Shown: positions 42,334 to 51,133 of the stretch, in pieces | Layout: each line of letters starts with the position of its first letter | How positions within the stretch are numbered: the stretch's first letter is position 1 | From: Lachnospira multipara LB2003 | GTDB taxonomy: Bacteria; Bacillota; Clostridia; Lachnospirales; Lachnospiraceae | Length of the DNA: 64,000 bases | Direction of reading: 5' to 3' | Assembly: GCF_000702205.1 (NCBI RefSeq) | Contig: NZ_JNKW01000001.1 | Span: 496,001 to 560,000 of the forward strand | Translations under genes and position numbers: made by a program | Notes under the pieces: model-generated | Told to the model about the DNA's origin: nothing | Seen by the model: the letters and a program-made list of their open reading frames with translations, nothing else | The model's database searches: none

Positions 42334-43071
42334 TTAATCAAATACAAATTCAGTTATGGCATCTACTGTTGAATTGATTTGATCTTCGTTTGTAATGGTA
42401 GGCTCTCCATCTCCCTTTTGAAGGCCATAGCTTCCAAAGTAAGAATGAATTCCTCCTTCAATGACTACTTCTTTCGCGTCTTCTGGTAAATTCTTTTTAT
42501 TGTCATTATAAGAATCCATTTTCATCACGCCATCGTTTGAGCCATAGATACATAATACATCAAGATTGGAATTTTTCAAATCTTTATTTGAATATGCGGC
42601 CAATAAAATTAATCCTTTATAATCGTTTCCATTTTTAGCCAAATACATTGAAGCACAAGCTCCCCCTAGAGAATGACCTGATAAATACCAGTTTTCTACC
42701 TCTGGAAAATCTTCTTTTATTCCATTTGCTGCATTAGTATCAAGTATTGCTAAATTAGCTGGCATTTTAACTAATACACATAACACACCTCTGCTTGCTA
42801 ATTCATGTAGGAGTGGTGCATATGCACTATATTCTACCTTTCCACCAGGATAAAAAATTATACCTGTATTAGTTTCATTAGTTGGTTTAAATACATAAGT
42901 TTCATCATCTAACTTTTCTACATTAACCTCTTCATCTGATACTAGTGACGAATTAGCTAAATCACTAGCTCTATAATAGTCTTTTGTATAAGCAAAAAAA
43001 GCTATAGCAAGTACTGCTACTACAGCTACTATTCCTATTAGTACTCTCTTTAAAATCTTCTTTTTCTTCAT
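42334..43071 (-). CDS. Membrane-anchored alpha/beta hydrolase
   Basis: The 245-residue protein has an N-terminal signal anchor (about 9-28) and an extracytoplasmic alpha/beta hydrolase domain: IIFYPGGKVEYSAYAPLL (oxyanion region), nucleophile elbow SGHSLGG, aspartate in YGSNDGVM and histidine in EGGIHSYFG. The type is the alpha/beta_hydrolase_5 group, common in Gram-positive bacteria and mostly without known substrate. It is followed on the same strand by the NSS transporter gene. Confidence 0.88.
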   Translation of the reverse strand: MKKKKILKRVLIGIVAVVAVLAIAFFAYTKDYYRASDLANSSLVSDEEVNVEKLDDETYVFKPTNETNTGIIFYPGGKVEYSAYAPLLHELASRGVLCVLVKMPANLAILDTNAANGIKEDFPEVENWYLSGHSLGGACASMYLAKNGNDYKGLILLAAYSNKDLKNSNLDVLCIYGSNDGVMKMDSYNDNKKNLPEDAKEVVIEGGIHSYFGSYGLQKGDGEPTITNEDQINSTVDAITEFVFD

Positions 43072-43097
43072 CTGTTACCTCACCTTTATCTGGAAAA

Positions 43098-43140
43098 TAA
43101 AAAAACTAGGAAACCCCTATATTGTAGTTAGTTTCCTAGT
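43098..43140 (-). terminator. Terminator of niaR
   Basis: A 10-bp perfect stem ACTAGGAAAC/GTTTCCTAGT (43105-43114 with 43131-43140) and TTTTTTT on the minus strand. Confidence 0.88.
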
Positions 43141-43185
43141 GATTTTATCACAAACTCATCCTTAATTCAGGCTGTTTATTAAACT

Positions 43186-43740
43186 TTAATTATCTTCCTT
43201 ATTCCAAAAATCCACTGGTTCATAGTCTTGTAGCTTGGCTATAAATCCTAATTTTTGAAGTTCATCCCATATATATTCTAAAGTTTTTTCATCAGAAGCT
43301 GCTATGGTATGGTAGTGATATCCTGAAGTAATGGTCATAAGCAAGGTACTTTTTCCGCTATGAATTTCCTCCATATATTCCTTTATATCTCGTCTTGAAC
43401 GTATATTCATCTCAGCCTTTAAAACTCCATAAACCCTATGATATACAAATACGTCCTTAACCCATCCACCTGCATCAACTATGGCATTAAGCTCATTTTG
43501 TGCATCTTCTTCTGTATGATATACCTTAAAAACTCGTGTATATTCATTCTCTTTTGAACTTATAACATATCCTCTATTAGTTGAGTATATATCTATATCC
43601 TTGGCTCTAATCAATGCTATATCCTGAACAATTACCTGTCTACTTACATCAAATTTCTTTGCTAGGCTTTCACCAGAAACTGCTTTATCAGATTTCTTTA
43701 AAACATCAATTATAGCTTTTCTTCTATCTTCACCATTCAT
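43186..43740 (-). CDS. niaR: Niacin-responsive repressor NiaR (YrxA type)
   Basis: The 184-residue protein has an N-terminal HTH_11 domain (RRKAIIDVLKKSDKAVSGESLAKKFDVSRQVIVQDI) and a C-terminal 3H domain with histidines in VYHRVYGVL and SGYHYHTIAA that bind metal and niacin. NiaR represses NAD synthesis and niacin uptake genes when niacin is available. It is encoded just after nadA-nadB-nadC, and a fitting operator covers the nadA -35 box, which supports the assignment. Confidence 0.92.
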   Translation of the reverse strand: MNGEDRRKAIIDVLKKSDKAVSGESLAKKFDVSRQVIVQDIALIRAKDIDIYSTNRGYVISSKENEYTRVFKVYHTEEDAQNELNAIVDAGGWVKDVFVYHRVYGVLKAEMNIRSRRDIKEYMEEIHSGKSTLLMTITSGYHYHTIAASDEKTLEYIWDELQKLGFIAKLQDYEPVDFWNKEDN

Positions 43741-43853
43741 ATGGCATCCCTTTCCTTTATCGTAAATATTTATCTTATTAACTATTTAGCATTTTTTTCT
43801 TAACATATTATATATTATATTCCGTAATAGTCTAGATATTTACTTAGCAAAAA

Positions 43854-44711
43854 TTATTCAATAGGATGCAAATTCTTTAAAGATAAATCCATTATTGGTG
43901 CTGAATGCGTCAATGCTCCACTTGAAACAAAATCAACTCCTAAATCTGTAATCTTAGCAATATTTTCCTTATTTACATTTCCAGAAACCTCTACCTGAGC
44001 CTTATGATTAATAATTTCCATTGCCTTTTGCATATCTTCATGGCTCATGTTATCTAGCATAATAATGTCAGCCCCTGCATCAATTGCTTCTCTTACCATA
44101 TCAAGGTTTTCTACCTCAACTTCAATTTTTCTTACAAATGGTGCATATTCCTTAGCTGCCTTAATAGCATTAGCAACACCACCTGCTGCCCCAATATGAT
44201 TATCCTTTAATAAAACTCCATCTGTTAAGTTATATCTGTGGTTGTTACCTCCACCGACTCTTACTGAATATTTTTCAAAAATTCTATTGTTAGGACTTGT
44301 CTTTCTTGTGTCAAGAAGCTTAGTATTAGTTCCCTTTAAAAGACTAGCAACGCTATTAGTATATGTGGCAATTCCACTCATTCTCTGCAAGTAATTAAGA
44401 GCTGTTCTCTCTCCACAAAGTAATACTCTAATATCCCCTATTACCTTAGCTAATTTGTCTCCCTTCTTTACCTTATCACCATCAGTCACATTAAAGATAA
44501 CCTCTGTCTTAGGATCAAGAAGTGTAAATGTTCTCTCAAAAATTTGTAAACCGCAAATTATACCATCTTCCTTAGCAATTAAATCAACTTCACCCTTCTT
44601 AGGATTTGGCATAACGCTGTTAGTTGTTACATCTTCACTTGTTATATCTTCTTTTAATGCTCCAAGTATTAATGGATCCACATTAAGTCTTAGTGTTACT
44701 TCATCAAACAT
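43854..44711 (-). CDS. nadC: Quinolinate phosphoribosyltransferase (carboxylating)
   Basis: The 285-residue protein has EDITSEDVTTNSV, ALNYLQRMSGIAT, LLDTRKTSPNNR, RVGGGNNHRYNLTDGVLLKDNH and EVEVENLDMVREAIDAGADIIMLDNM, all QPRTase signatures. It makes nicotinate mononucleotide from quinolinate and PRPP. The gene starts 16 bases after nadB, in the order nadA-nadB-nadC common in Clostridia. Confidence 0.96.
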   Translation of the reverse strand: MFDEVTLRLNVDPLILGALKEDITSEDVTTNSVMPNPKKGEVDLIAKEDGIICGLQIFERTFTLLDPKTEVIFNVTDGDKVKKGDKLAKVIGDIRVLLCGERTALNYLQRMSGIATYTNSVASLLKGTNTKLLDTRKTSPNNRIFEKYSVRVGGGNNHRYNLTDGVLLKDNHIGAAGGVANAIKAAKEYAPFVRKIEVEVENLDMVREAIDAGADIIMLDNMSHEDMQKAMEIINHKAQVEVSGNVNKENIAKITDLGVDFVSSGALTHSAPIMDLSLKNLHPIE

Positions 44712-44727
44712 AAATTATTCTCCTTTT

Positions 44728-46059
44728 TTAGGCTCTAATCGCCTTATAAATTTTATTTTCTTCTTCTATCTTGTTCTGGATTAAATCCTTGTATTCCCTA
44801 TTTAACTCATCCTCATTAGCGTATCGTTTAATATCCACATTGCCTATAATATTGTCAGCATTTTCCTTTATTAGGGATGCTTTATTATTAAGCTTTGTCT
44901 CTACTATATCCTTAGCTGCTCTCTTAGCAAAAACCAAACTTTCAAGTAATGAATTACTTGCTAATCTGTTTCTACCATGTACTCCATTACAAGCTGTTTC
45001 TCCCACTGCATATAGACTTTCTATATTAGTCTTAGATTCGTAGTTTACCTTAATTCCTCCCATAAAATAATGCTGTGCTGGAACTACTGGTATTGGCTCA
45101 CTAAAGCAATCATATCCCTCTTCCTTACAATGTTCTATAATGTTAGGGAAATGCTCTATTAACTCTTTTTTAGGAATTGTTCTTAAATCTTCTAAGACAT
45201 ATTCTGTCTTATCCTTAGCCATTTGCTTTTTAATTTCCTCTGTTAATAAATCTCTTGGTAATAATTCATTAACAAATCTCTTACCATTCTTATCGTAAAG
45301 AAGTGCTCCCTCTCCTCTTACTGACTCTGAAATTAGGAAACTTCTTCCCTTTTTCTTCTTAGAATAAAGAGTTGTTGGATGGATTTGCACATAATTTACA
45401 TTCTTTAAGTCAATTCCATGCTTTAGGGCTATTGCTATTGAATCTCCTGTTAAATGTGGGAAATTAGTTGAATGTTCGTAAATTCCTCCAATTCCACCTG
45501 TTGCAAGAATTACTGTATCTGCTTTAATGCACTGAATTTGTCCTGAACTATCTTTAACTACAGCACCTACACAAACCTTATCCTTCTCAATAATATCAAG
45601 CATTCTTGTATTCTCATAAAATGTTACATTCTTAAGCTCCTTTACCTTCTTTAATAAAGTGCTTGTAATTTCCTTACCTGTAACATCTTTATGGTAAATA
45701 ATTCTATTAGTTGAATGAGCGCCTTCCTTTGTATATGCTAAATTTCCATTCTCATCCTTATTAAAATCTGCACCGTAAGATAATAAATCCTTTACCACAT
45801 CTGGTGATGACTTAATCATTATCTCAACTGATTTTTTATCATTCTCATAATGTCCAGCCTTAAGTGTATCTTCAAAAAAAGATGCATAGTCTGATTTTTC
45901 CTTTAGCATACACATTCCGCCTTGAGCTAAAAAGGAATCTGAACTTTCTAAATCTGATTTTGTAATTATTGTTATCTTTTTATTAGCTGGTAAATTAAGG
46001 GCTGCATAAAGTCCTGAACATCCACATCCTACTATTAAAATATCTGTATCGTTCTCCAT
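44728..46059 (-). CDS. nadB: L-aspartate oxidase
   Basis: The 443-residue flavoprotein has the FAD-binding start DILIVGCGCSGLYAALNL, the SFLAQGGMC segment, VILATGGIGGIYEHSTN, QIHPTTLY, and GRNRLASNSLLESLVFAKRAA. It oxidises aspartate to iminoaspartate for quinolinate synthesis. The family is usually about 500-540 residues; this one has a shortened C-terminal helical domain, as in several Clostridia. ATG at 46059 follows AAAGGGG; 13 in-frame codons upstream have no ribosome site. Confidence 0.94.
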   Translation of the reverse strand: MENDTDILIVGCGCSGLYAALNLPANKKITIITKSDLESSDSFLAQGGMCMLKEKSDYASFFEDTLKAGHYENDKKSVEIMIKSSPDVVKDLLSYGADFNKDENGNLAYTKEGAHSTNRIIYHKDVTGKEITSTLLKKVKELKNVTFYENTRMLDIIEKDKVCVGAVVKDSSGQIQCIKADTVILATGGIGGIYEHSTNFPHLTGDSIAIALKHGIDLKNVNYVQIHPTTLYSKKKKGRSFLISESVRGEGALLYDKNGKRFVNELLPRDLLTEEIKKQMAKDKTEYVLEDLRTIPKKELIEHFPNIIEHCKEEGYDCFSEPIPVVPAQHYFMGGIKVNYESKTNIESLYAVGETACNGVHGRNRLASNSLLESLVFAKRAAKDIVETKLNNKASLIKENADNIIGNVDIKRYANEDELNREYKDLIQNKIEEENKIYKAIRA

Positions 46060-46084
46060 AAATACCCCTTTCTTTAGCTTTCGC

Positions 46085-46993
46085 TTATTTAGCTGCAAGC
46101 TCTAACATTTTTTCTAATGGTTTTAATGCTTTTAATCTTGTATCTTCATCTACAAAGACTTCATTAACATCTTCCTCTAAACAATCAAGAATCTTTGATA
46201 AAGTTACCTTCTTCATGTTTACACATACCTGATCTGGCTTTAAAGTAAATAGTTTCTTATCCGGTGCTTTCTTATGAATTTCTGCAAAAACACCATCTAC
46301 TGTTCCAATTAAGTATTCCTTAAAATCTGTGTTAACTACATAATCTATTATTCCTGATGTTGCTCCAATATAATCTGCTAAATCAAGAACATCTTGTGTA
46401 CATTCTGGATGTGCTGCAAGTACAGCTTCTGGATGTGCTTTCTTAGCCTGTAATACATGGTCTTTAGTAATTGCCACATGTCTTGGACAAAATCCCTTAT
46501 TTAAAATCACATTCTTTTCTGGAACCTGATTTGCAACAAATCTTCCAAGATTGCAATCTGGAATAAAGAAAATGTTCTTATTAGGCAAATTCTTAACTAT
46601 CTTTACAGCATTAGAACTTGTTACACATACATCAGCATATGTCTTTAGTTGTGCTGTTGAATTTATATAACAGACAACTGCCACATCCTCATATTCTTCC
46701 TTAACCTTTAAAATCTCTTCCTTAGTTGCCATATGAGCCATTGGGCAATCAGCGCTTGCATCTGGCATAAATACTCTCTTACTTGGATTAAGAATCTTAG
46801 CGCTTTCACCCATAAACTCAACGCCTGCAAAAATAATTCTATCCTCTGAAATCTTAGTTGCTACCTTGCTTAAGTAGAATGAATCTCCTACGTAGTCTGC
46901 AATTTCTTGTACTTCATCATCAACATAGTAATGTGCAAGAATAACTGCGTTCTTTTCCTTTTTTAGCTTAATAATATCATCTACTATTGACAT
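46085..46993 (-). CDS. nadA: Quinolinate synthase
   Basis: The 302-residue protein matches NadA: AVILAHYYVDDEVQEIADYVGDS, FAGVEFMGESAKILNP, MPDASADCPMAHMA, VCVTSSNAV and HPECTQDVLDLAD; the conserved cysteines hold the [4Fe-4S] cluster. It condenses iminoaspartate with dihydroxyacetone phosphate. First gene of the nad operon, with a promoter and NiaR-type operator about 130 bases upstream and a structured leader. Confidence 0.96.
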   Translation of the reverse strand: MSIVDDIIKLKKEKNAVILAHYYVDDEVQEIADYVGDSFYLSKVATKISEDRIIFAGVEFMGESAKILNPSKRVFMPDASADCPMAHMATKEEILKVKEEYEDVAVVCYINSTAQLKTYADVCVTSSNAVKIVKNLPNKNIFFIPDCNLGRFVANQVPEKNVILNKGFCPRHVAITKDHVLQAKKAHPEAVLAAHPECTQDVLDLADYIGATSGIIDYVVNTDFKEYLIGTVDGVFAEIHKKAPDKKLFTLKPDQVCVNMKKVTLSKILDCLEEDVNEVFVDEDTRLKALKPLEKMLELAAK

Positions 46994-47100
46994 AACCTTC
47001 TCCTATTTTTTATTAACCTATAAGATACAGTTATTAAGTAGGTTTCTTAATAACTATACCTTTAAGGCCCCGTCTATTTGCTAACATCTTTTTGGATGTT
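46994..47100 (-). promoter_or_regulatory. Structured 5' leader of nadA
   Basis: On the minus strand the roughly 105-base leader can form AACATC/GATGTT and, close to the ribosome site, a perfect 10-bp hairpin AGTTATTAAG/CTTAATAACT (47029-47038 with 47046-47055). Neither is followed by a T run, so a terminator is not implied. It does not match the known nadA or NAD-binding riboswitch motifs as I know them. Confidence 0.4.
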
Positions 47101-47106
47101 GGTAAG

Positions 47107-47135
47107 AGTATACTACTAATCTTTACAACTGACAA
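47107..47135 (-). promoter_or_regulatory. Promoter of the nadABC operon
   Basis: On the minus strand TTGTCA (47130-47135), 17-base spacer, TATACT (47107-47112). Confidence 0.85.
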
Positions 47136-47143
47136 GACAGTTG
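47126..47143. promoter_or_regulatory. Probable NiaR operator
   Basis: A perfect dyad CAACTG-ACAAGA-CAGTTG that overlaps the -35 box of the nadA promoter, in an operon whose last gene is followed by niaR. Binding here would block RNA polymerase. Assignment is by position and symmetry. Confidence 0.65.
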
Positions 47144-47148
47144 ATTAG

Positions 47149-47192
47149 AAAAATAAAGCGTATCTGTAAAGTTTTTCTTTACAAATACGCTT
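47149..47192 (-). terminator. Terminator of the rnhA gene
   Basis: A 16-bp stem with one mismatch (47156-47171 with 47177-47192; AAGCGTAT..ATACGCTT) followed on the minus strand by TATTTTTC. Confidence 0.88.
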
Positions 47193-47236
47193 ATTATTAG
47201 TTAATTCATAATTTAATTTTGTAAATTCAGTCTTAA

Positions 47237-47866
47237 TTAGATAATTCCAACAGCCTTTTTAGCCAGTCTATCAGCCTCTTCGTTACCATCCACTCCTGAA
47301 TGACCTTTTACCTTTACAAAATTTATCTTAATTTTATCCTTAACTGACTGTATAAAATCGTAATATTCCATTGTTCCCTTTTTATTTCTCTTCCATTCTC
47401 CAAGAGCCCATGCCCTTATTCCCATGTAATCAAAATAAATAGAAATCTCTGATAGGCCCAATTCTATGGCTTTTTCTATGGCAGCTCTGCTTCCAAGTAT
47501 CTCTCCTGAAACATTTCTCATAGATACCATTTCCTTGTCATTGCCACTTCCCATTAGCTCATATTTATTTCCAGCTGCTATTAAAAAGCCTCCAAAGCCA
47601 TATACTCCTGTAGCAATATTAAAAGAACCATCAACAAAGGCATAATTATCATCTAAACTAACTTTTTTGCCAGAAGTTAACGTATCTTTACTATCTTCCT
47701 TTATAGACAAGCTATTAGTTTCTAAATAATCCTTTGCTTCCTGTAATGTGGTAAAACTCTTATATTCTGCTCCTTTAAAGCCTGTAACATTACTTTTGCA
47801 TTCATCCCAGCTCTCAAAAATTCCTGTTTTTCTTCCCTGTCTTACTGCATAATATTTTTTTGCCAT
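47237..47866 (-). CDS. rnhA: Ribonuclease HI with N-terminal hybrid-binding domain
   Basis: The 209-residue protein has an N-terminal viroplasmin/RNase H1 hybrid-binding domain (about 1-50: KYYAVRQGRKTGIFESWDECKSNVTGFKGAEYKSF) and an RNase H fold (about 70-207) with acidic residues in AFVDGSFN, SGEILGSRAAIEKA, YFDYMGI and NEEADRLA, and the GHSGVDGN histidine loop. It removes RNA from RNA:DNA hybrids. Cytosolic. The start is 21 bases after the DUF308 gene's stop. Confidence 0.92.
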   Translation of the reverse strand: MAKKYYAVRQGRKTGIFESWDECKSNVTGFKGAEYKSFTTLQEAKDYLETNSLSIKEDSKDTLTSGKKVSLDDNYAFVDGSFNIATGVYGFGGFLIAAGNKYELMGSGNDKEMVSMRNVSGEILGSRAAIEKAIELGLSEISIYFDYMGIRAWALGEWKRNKKGTMEYYDFIQSVKDKIKINFVKVKGHSGVDGNEEADRLAKKAVGII

Positions 47867-47887
47867 ATTAAATCCTTAAGGTTTTGG

Positions 47888-48499
47888 CTACTTTCTAGAA
47901 TTCACAACAGATTTTGCCTTATCAACCATATCCTTTACTTCATTTTCTACCTGCTTTGCAATGGATGCTATTCTAAGTACAGATACCAAATTTACAACGC
48001 CACCATAAATTAATACAACGCCCATAAATACCATTAAACTAGCAGATGTTGCAAAAGGATTAACAAGGGCAATTACTCCTAGGGTAATCATAAGTAAGCC
48101 TGATAAAATCTCAATCCACCATTCCTTTGATCCTAATCTTCTAAGTTCGATTGCATATTGTAACATTAGAATTCCATTTATCAAAACAACTATAGAAAGC
48201 ATTATACCAAAAATCCCTGCTATATCCACAGGATCTAGCAAAAAAAACAAACCAAAAAACATTAATGTTAAGCCTTGTACCAAACCAAAGGAAGAAAAAA
48301 TAGTATTTCTATTGGACTTAAAATAAGCAATAAATCTTAATGCACCCCAAATTATAAGTAGTGCCCCAAATATTCTACATACCACAATTTGTGCACCAAC
48401 TGGCTCTATTATCAAATAAACACCAACAACAATTAATGCAATAGAAACTAATATTAATTCATTTACTACTGTTTTAATCTTATTTAATATACTATCCAT
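47888..48499 (-). CDS. DUF308 (HdeD-like) membrane protein
   Basis: The 203-residue protein has about six short hydrophobic helices in three repeated pairs (SIALIVVGVYLIIEP, IFGALLIIWGALRFI, LTLMFFGLFFLLDPV and so on), the DUF308/HdeD pattern, and a charged C-terminal helix (KQVENEVKDMVDKAKSVVNSRK). HdeD is linked to acid resistance in E. coli; the role here is unknown. ATG at 48499 follows GGAGATAG; the longer frame lacks a ribosome site. Confidence 0.8.
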   Translation of the reverse strand: MDSILNKIKTVVNELILVSIALIVVGVYLIIEPVGAQIVVCRIFGALLIIWGALRFIAYFKSNRNTIFSSFGLVQGLTLMFFGLFFLLDPVDIAGIFGIMLSIVVLINGILMLQYAIELRRLGSKEWWIEILSGLLMITLGVIALVNPFATSASLMVFMGVVLIYGGVVNLVSVLRIASIAKQVENEVKDMVDKAKSVVNSRK

Positions 48500-48527
48500 C
48501 TCTATCTCCTTTTTAAAAACTATACAA

Positions 48528-48558
48528 AACATGCCTGAGAATAAATCTCAGGCATGTT
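48528..48558 (-). terminator. Terminator of the DUF5692 gene
   Basis: A 12-bp perfect stem AACATGCCTGAG/CTCAGGCATGTT, followed by TTTTG on the minus strand (TTTATTTTT on the other side). Confidence 0.75.
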
Positions 48559-48579
48559 TATTTTTAGTAAAACAAGCTT

Positions 48580-49656
48580 TTAATCCACATTAGCCCTCTC
48601 TAATGCTTCTTCAAAATCCTTAGTTCCAACAAATACGTTGTCCTTGTATGGATTAATTGATAACTTTCTAGCTCTCTTTATAATAACAGCTAAACAAATT
48701 ACATTAAATGCAATTGCAAGGATTGCCACAACGCCCTGTGGAATTGGATTTGCTGTAACACCTGCATTTACCAATTCTTCAACTGTATTAATCTTAGTCA
48801 TATCAAATGCTGTGACTCCTGCAGCTGTTGCCCCCTTATATAAAGAAGGTAATACTGAGAATGGTTCAGTAATTTGGAATAGTGGGAAAATCTGGGCAAA
48901 CATACACCAAATTGCAAGTGTATTAGCTCTATTCTGAATCCAAGCACCCTTATTCCATAATGCATTAGCAAATGTTGGAGCAAGTAATAATGCAACGCCA
49001 CAATACCAAGTATGAGTTGGTAAATTAAGGTATGTATATTCAAAGTTCCACAAATCGTAAGCAATAATAAACCAAATTGTCATATCTGGCCAAATCATAT
49101 CCTTACCATCCTTTGAAGAATATACCTTCCACCATGCTGTCATACATAGGATGTTTAATATACCAGCAATACCATTTACGATATTCCACCATCCGCCGTA
49201 TAACCATACATCTTCTGTTGACTTCCACCAATGCTCCCCAGATGAGTAGAAGTGCCATGCTGATTCAAAATCTGAACCAACTGCGATTAAGATATTAATA
49301 GCTACAATTACGAAAGGCCATGCCCTAAACCATTTTGCCTTTCCAATCCCCCATTTATACTTAATCATCATAAATCCGACACAACCAATATCTGCTGCAT
49401 AAAGCTTAGCATAATGGAACCAACCATTCATATACTTGTGTGTCTGACTGTCAAGCGCCCAAGCAGCTCCACTGCTTGCAGCAACATTCATTACGATAAA
49501 GTATACTGTAAGAGCTATTGGGATAATAACAAAGATTAAAATGCCACCTGCTTTTGTACGACGTCCGATTTCGTTTAACAAAATCAAGCCAACAAAAACA
49601 AGTACCCAACCTAATAGCTGATAAAGTGACTTATCGCCATACAATTGAAATAACAT
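48580..49656 (-). CDS. Tryptophan-rich polytopic membrane protein (DUF5692-like)
   Basis: The 358-residue protein has about nine hydrophobic segments and unusually many tryptophan, tyrosine and histidine residues in loops (SDFESAWHFYSSGEHWWKSTEDVWLYGGWWNIVNGIAG, MIWPDMTIWFIIAYDLWNFEYTYLNL). From memory it resembles DUF5692, a family of gut Clostridia without known function. No transporter signature is evident. It has its own strong promoter and terminator, so it is a one-gene unit. A membrane redox, lipid or aromatic-compound role is possible but cannot be supported further. Confidence 0.75.
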   Translation of the reverse strand: MLFQLYGDKSLYQLLGWVLVFVGLILLNEIGRRTKAGGILIFVIIPIALTVYFIVMNVAASSGAAWALDSQTHKYMNGWFHYAKLYAADIGCVGFMMIKYKWGIGKAKWFRAWPFVIVAINILIAVGSDFESAWHFYSSGEHWWKSTEDVWLYGGWWNIVNGIAGILNILCMTAWWKVYSSKDGKDMIWPDMTIWFIIAYDLWNFEYTYLNLPTHTWYCGVALLLAPTFANALWNKGAWIQNRANTLAIWCMFAQIFPLFQITEPFSVLPSLYKGATAAGVTAFDMTKINTVEELVNAGVTANPIPQGVVAILAIAFNVICLAVIIKRARKLSINPYKDNVFVGTKDFEEALERANVD

Positions 49657-49690
49657 ATTTATTCCCTCCGTACATTAAATTTTCATAAAT

Positions 49691-49719
49691 ATTATACCTT
49701 AAATATAGCCCTTGTTCAA
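49691..49719 (-). promoter_or_regulatory. Promoter of the DUF5692-like gene
   Basis: On the minus strand TTGAAC (49714-49719), 17-base spacer, TATAAT (49691-49696). Confidence 0.82.
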
Positions 49720-49764
49720 TTGTTTCACAAATATTTTTATATAAATGGTAATTGAAATTTAAAT

Positions 49765-49903
49765 CTTGCCGGTATTGTGCAATCGAGTAGGCTAACTCCT
49801 ACTCGATTTCGCACACGAACATTCCGCACTTAGTGCTCCATGTTCTTACGACCGGCAAATGAATTTGTATGCAAGCATCCATTCGCTTGCCGGTCTTGTG
49901 CAA
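49765..49903. repeat. Palindrome cluster flanked by an 18-bp direct repeat
   Basis: CTTGCCGGTATTGTGCAA at 49765-49782 recurs at 49886-49903 with one change. Between them are ATCGAGTAGG/CCTACTCGAT (49782-49807), GAACAT/ATGTTC around GCACTTAGTGC (49817-49845), and GACCGGCAA (49850-49858), which can pair with TTGCCGG of either flanking copy. No coding frame. Similar in style to the palindromes upstream of speA but without shared sequence beyond short words. Confidence 0.85.
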
Positions 49904-49904
49904 C

Positions 49905-49946
49905 AAAAAAGAGACCTTAACTTAAATTAACTTAAATTAAGGTCTC
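49905..49946 (-). terminator. Terminator of prfA
   Basis: Stem GAGACCTTAA/TTAAGGTCTC (49911-49920 with 49937-49946) and TTTTTT on the minus strand. Confidence 0.93.
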
Positions 49947-49968
49947 AAATATATTAATGATTCTTAAG

Positions 49969-51045
49969 TTATTCACCCATCTTAGCAAGTTTAGCTGCCT
50001 GATCTGCTGCGATACAAGCATCAATGATTTCCTGGATGTCACCATCCATTATCTTATCAAGTTTATAAAGTGTAAGACCAATTCTATGATCTGTAACTCT
50101 ACCCTGTGGGAAGTTGTATGTTCTAATCTTCTCAGCTCTATCACCAGTACCAATCTGGCTACGTCTAGCATCTGCTTCAGCATCATGAGCCTTCTGTGTC
50201 TCTAAGTCATATAACTTAGCACGAAGTAAGGCAAATGCCTTCTCCTTGTTCTGAATCTGAGATTTTTCAGTCTGAGAATAAATTACAATACCTGTAGGAT
50301 AGTGTGTTAAACGTACAGCTGAATCAGTTGTATTGACACACTGACCACCATTACCTGAAGCACGCATAACATCAATTCTAATATCCTTCTCGTTAATCTG
50401 GACATCTACTTCTTCAGCTTCTGGCATACATGCTACTGATGCTGTTGAAGTCTGAATTCTACCATTAGATTCTGTTACTGGAACTCTCTGTACTCTATGA
50501 ACACCTGATTCATACTTCATAATTGAATATGCACCCTGTCCCTTAACCATAAATTCAATTTCCTTAAGGCCACCGATACCTGTTTCATCACCTGATAAAA
50601 CTTCTACCTTCCAGCCCTTAGATTCAACATAATGAGTATACATACGGAATAATTCTGCTGCAAAAAGTGCTGCTTCTTCACCACCTGCACCAGCTCTAAT
50701 TTCCATAATAATATCCTTATCATCATTAGGATCCTTAGGAAGTAATAAAATCTTAAGTTCTTTCTCAAGTTCTGCAATTCTATTCTTAGACTCAGCTAAT
50801 TCTTCCTTAGCTAAATCCTTTAATTCTTCATCTGACTCTTCGTCAAGAATAGCTAAACTATCTTCAATATTCTGCTTATTAGTCTTATATTCTGTATATG
50901 CAGAAATGATTGGAGTAAGATTAGCCTGCTCCTTCATTAATTTTCTAAATTTATCCTGATCATTAACAACATCAGGATTAGCAAGTTCTGCATTTATATC
51001 TTCATATCTATTAACTGTATCTTCTAATCTATCAAACATATCCAT
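49969..51045 (-). CDS. prfA: Peptide chain release factor 1
   Basis: The 358-residue protein has the N-terminal helical domain, the codon-recognition P-x-T motif in [17 protein letters not shown] (PVT, the RF1 type that reads UAA and UAG) and the catalytic GGQ in [19 protein letters not shown]. It releases the finished chain from peptidyl-tRNA. The next gene downstream of its own promoter region is prmC, which methylates the GGQ glutamine; the pair are adjacent as in most Firmicutes. Confidence 0.97.
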   Translation of the reverse strand: MDMFDRLEDTVNRYEDINAELANPDVVNDQDKFRKLMKEQANLTPIISAYTEYKTNKQNIEDSLAILDEESDEELKDLAKEELAESKNRIAELEKELKILLLPKDPNDDKDIIMEIRAGAGGEEAALFAAELFRMYTHYVESKGWKVEVLSGDETGIGGLKEIEFMVKGQGAYSIMKYESGVHRVQRVPVTESNGRIQTSTASVACMPEAEEVDVQINEKDIRIDVMRASGNGGQCVNTTDSAVRLTHYPTGIVIYSQTEKSQIQNKEKAFALLRAKLYDLETQKAHDAEADARRSQIGTGDRAEKIRTYNFPQGRVTDHRIGLTLYKLDKIMDGDIQEIIDACIAADQAAKLAKMGE

Positions 51046-51133
51046 AAGATTAACCTAACCTTTCAAAACCTAAATTTAACTCACAGAGATTAATTCTATC
51101 ATTACAAAGAAAAGTATGCAACTTTTATATATG

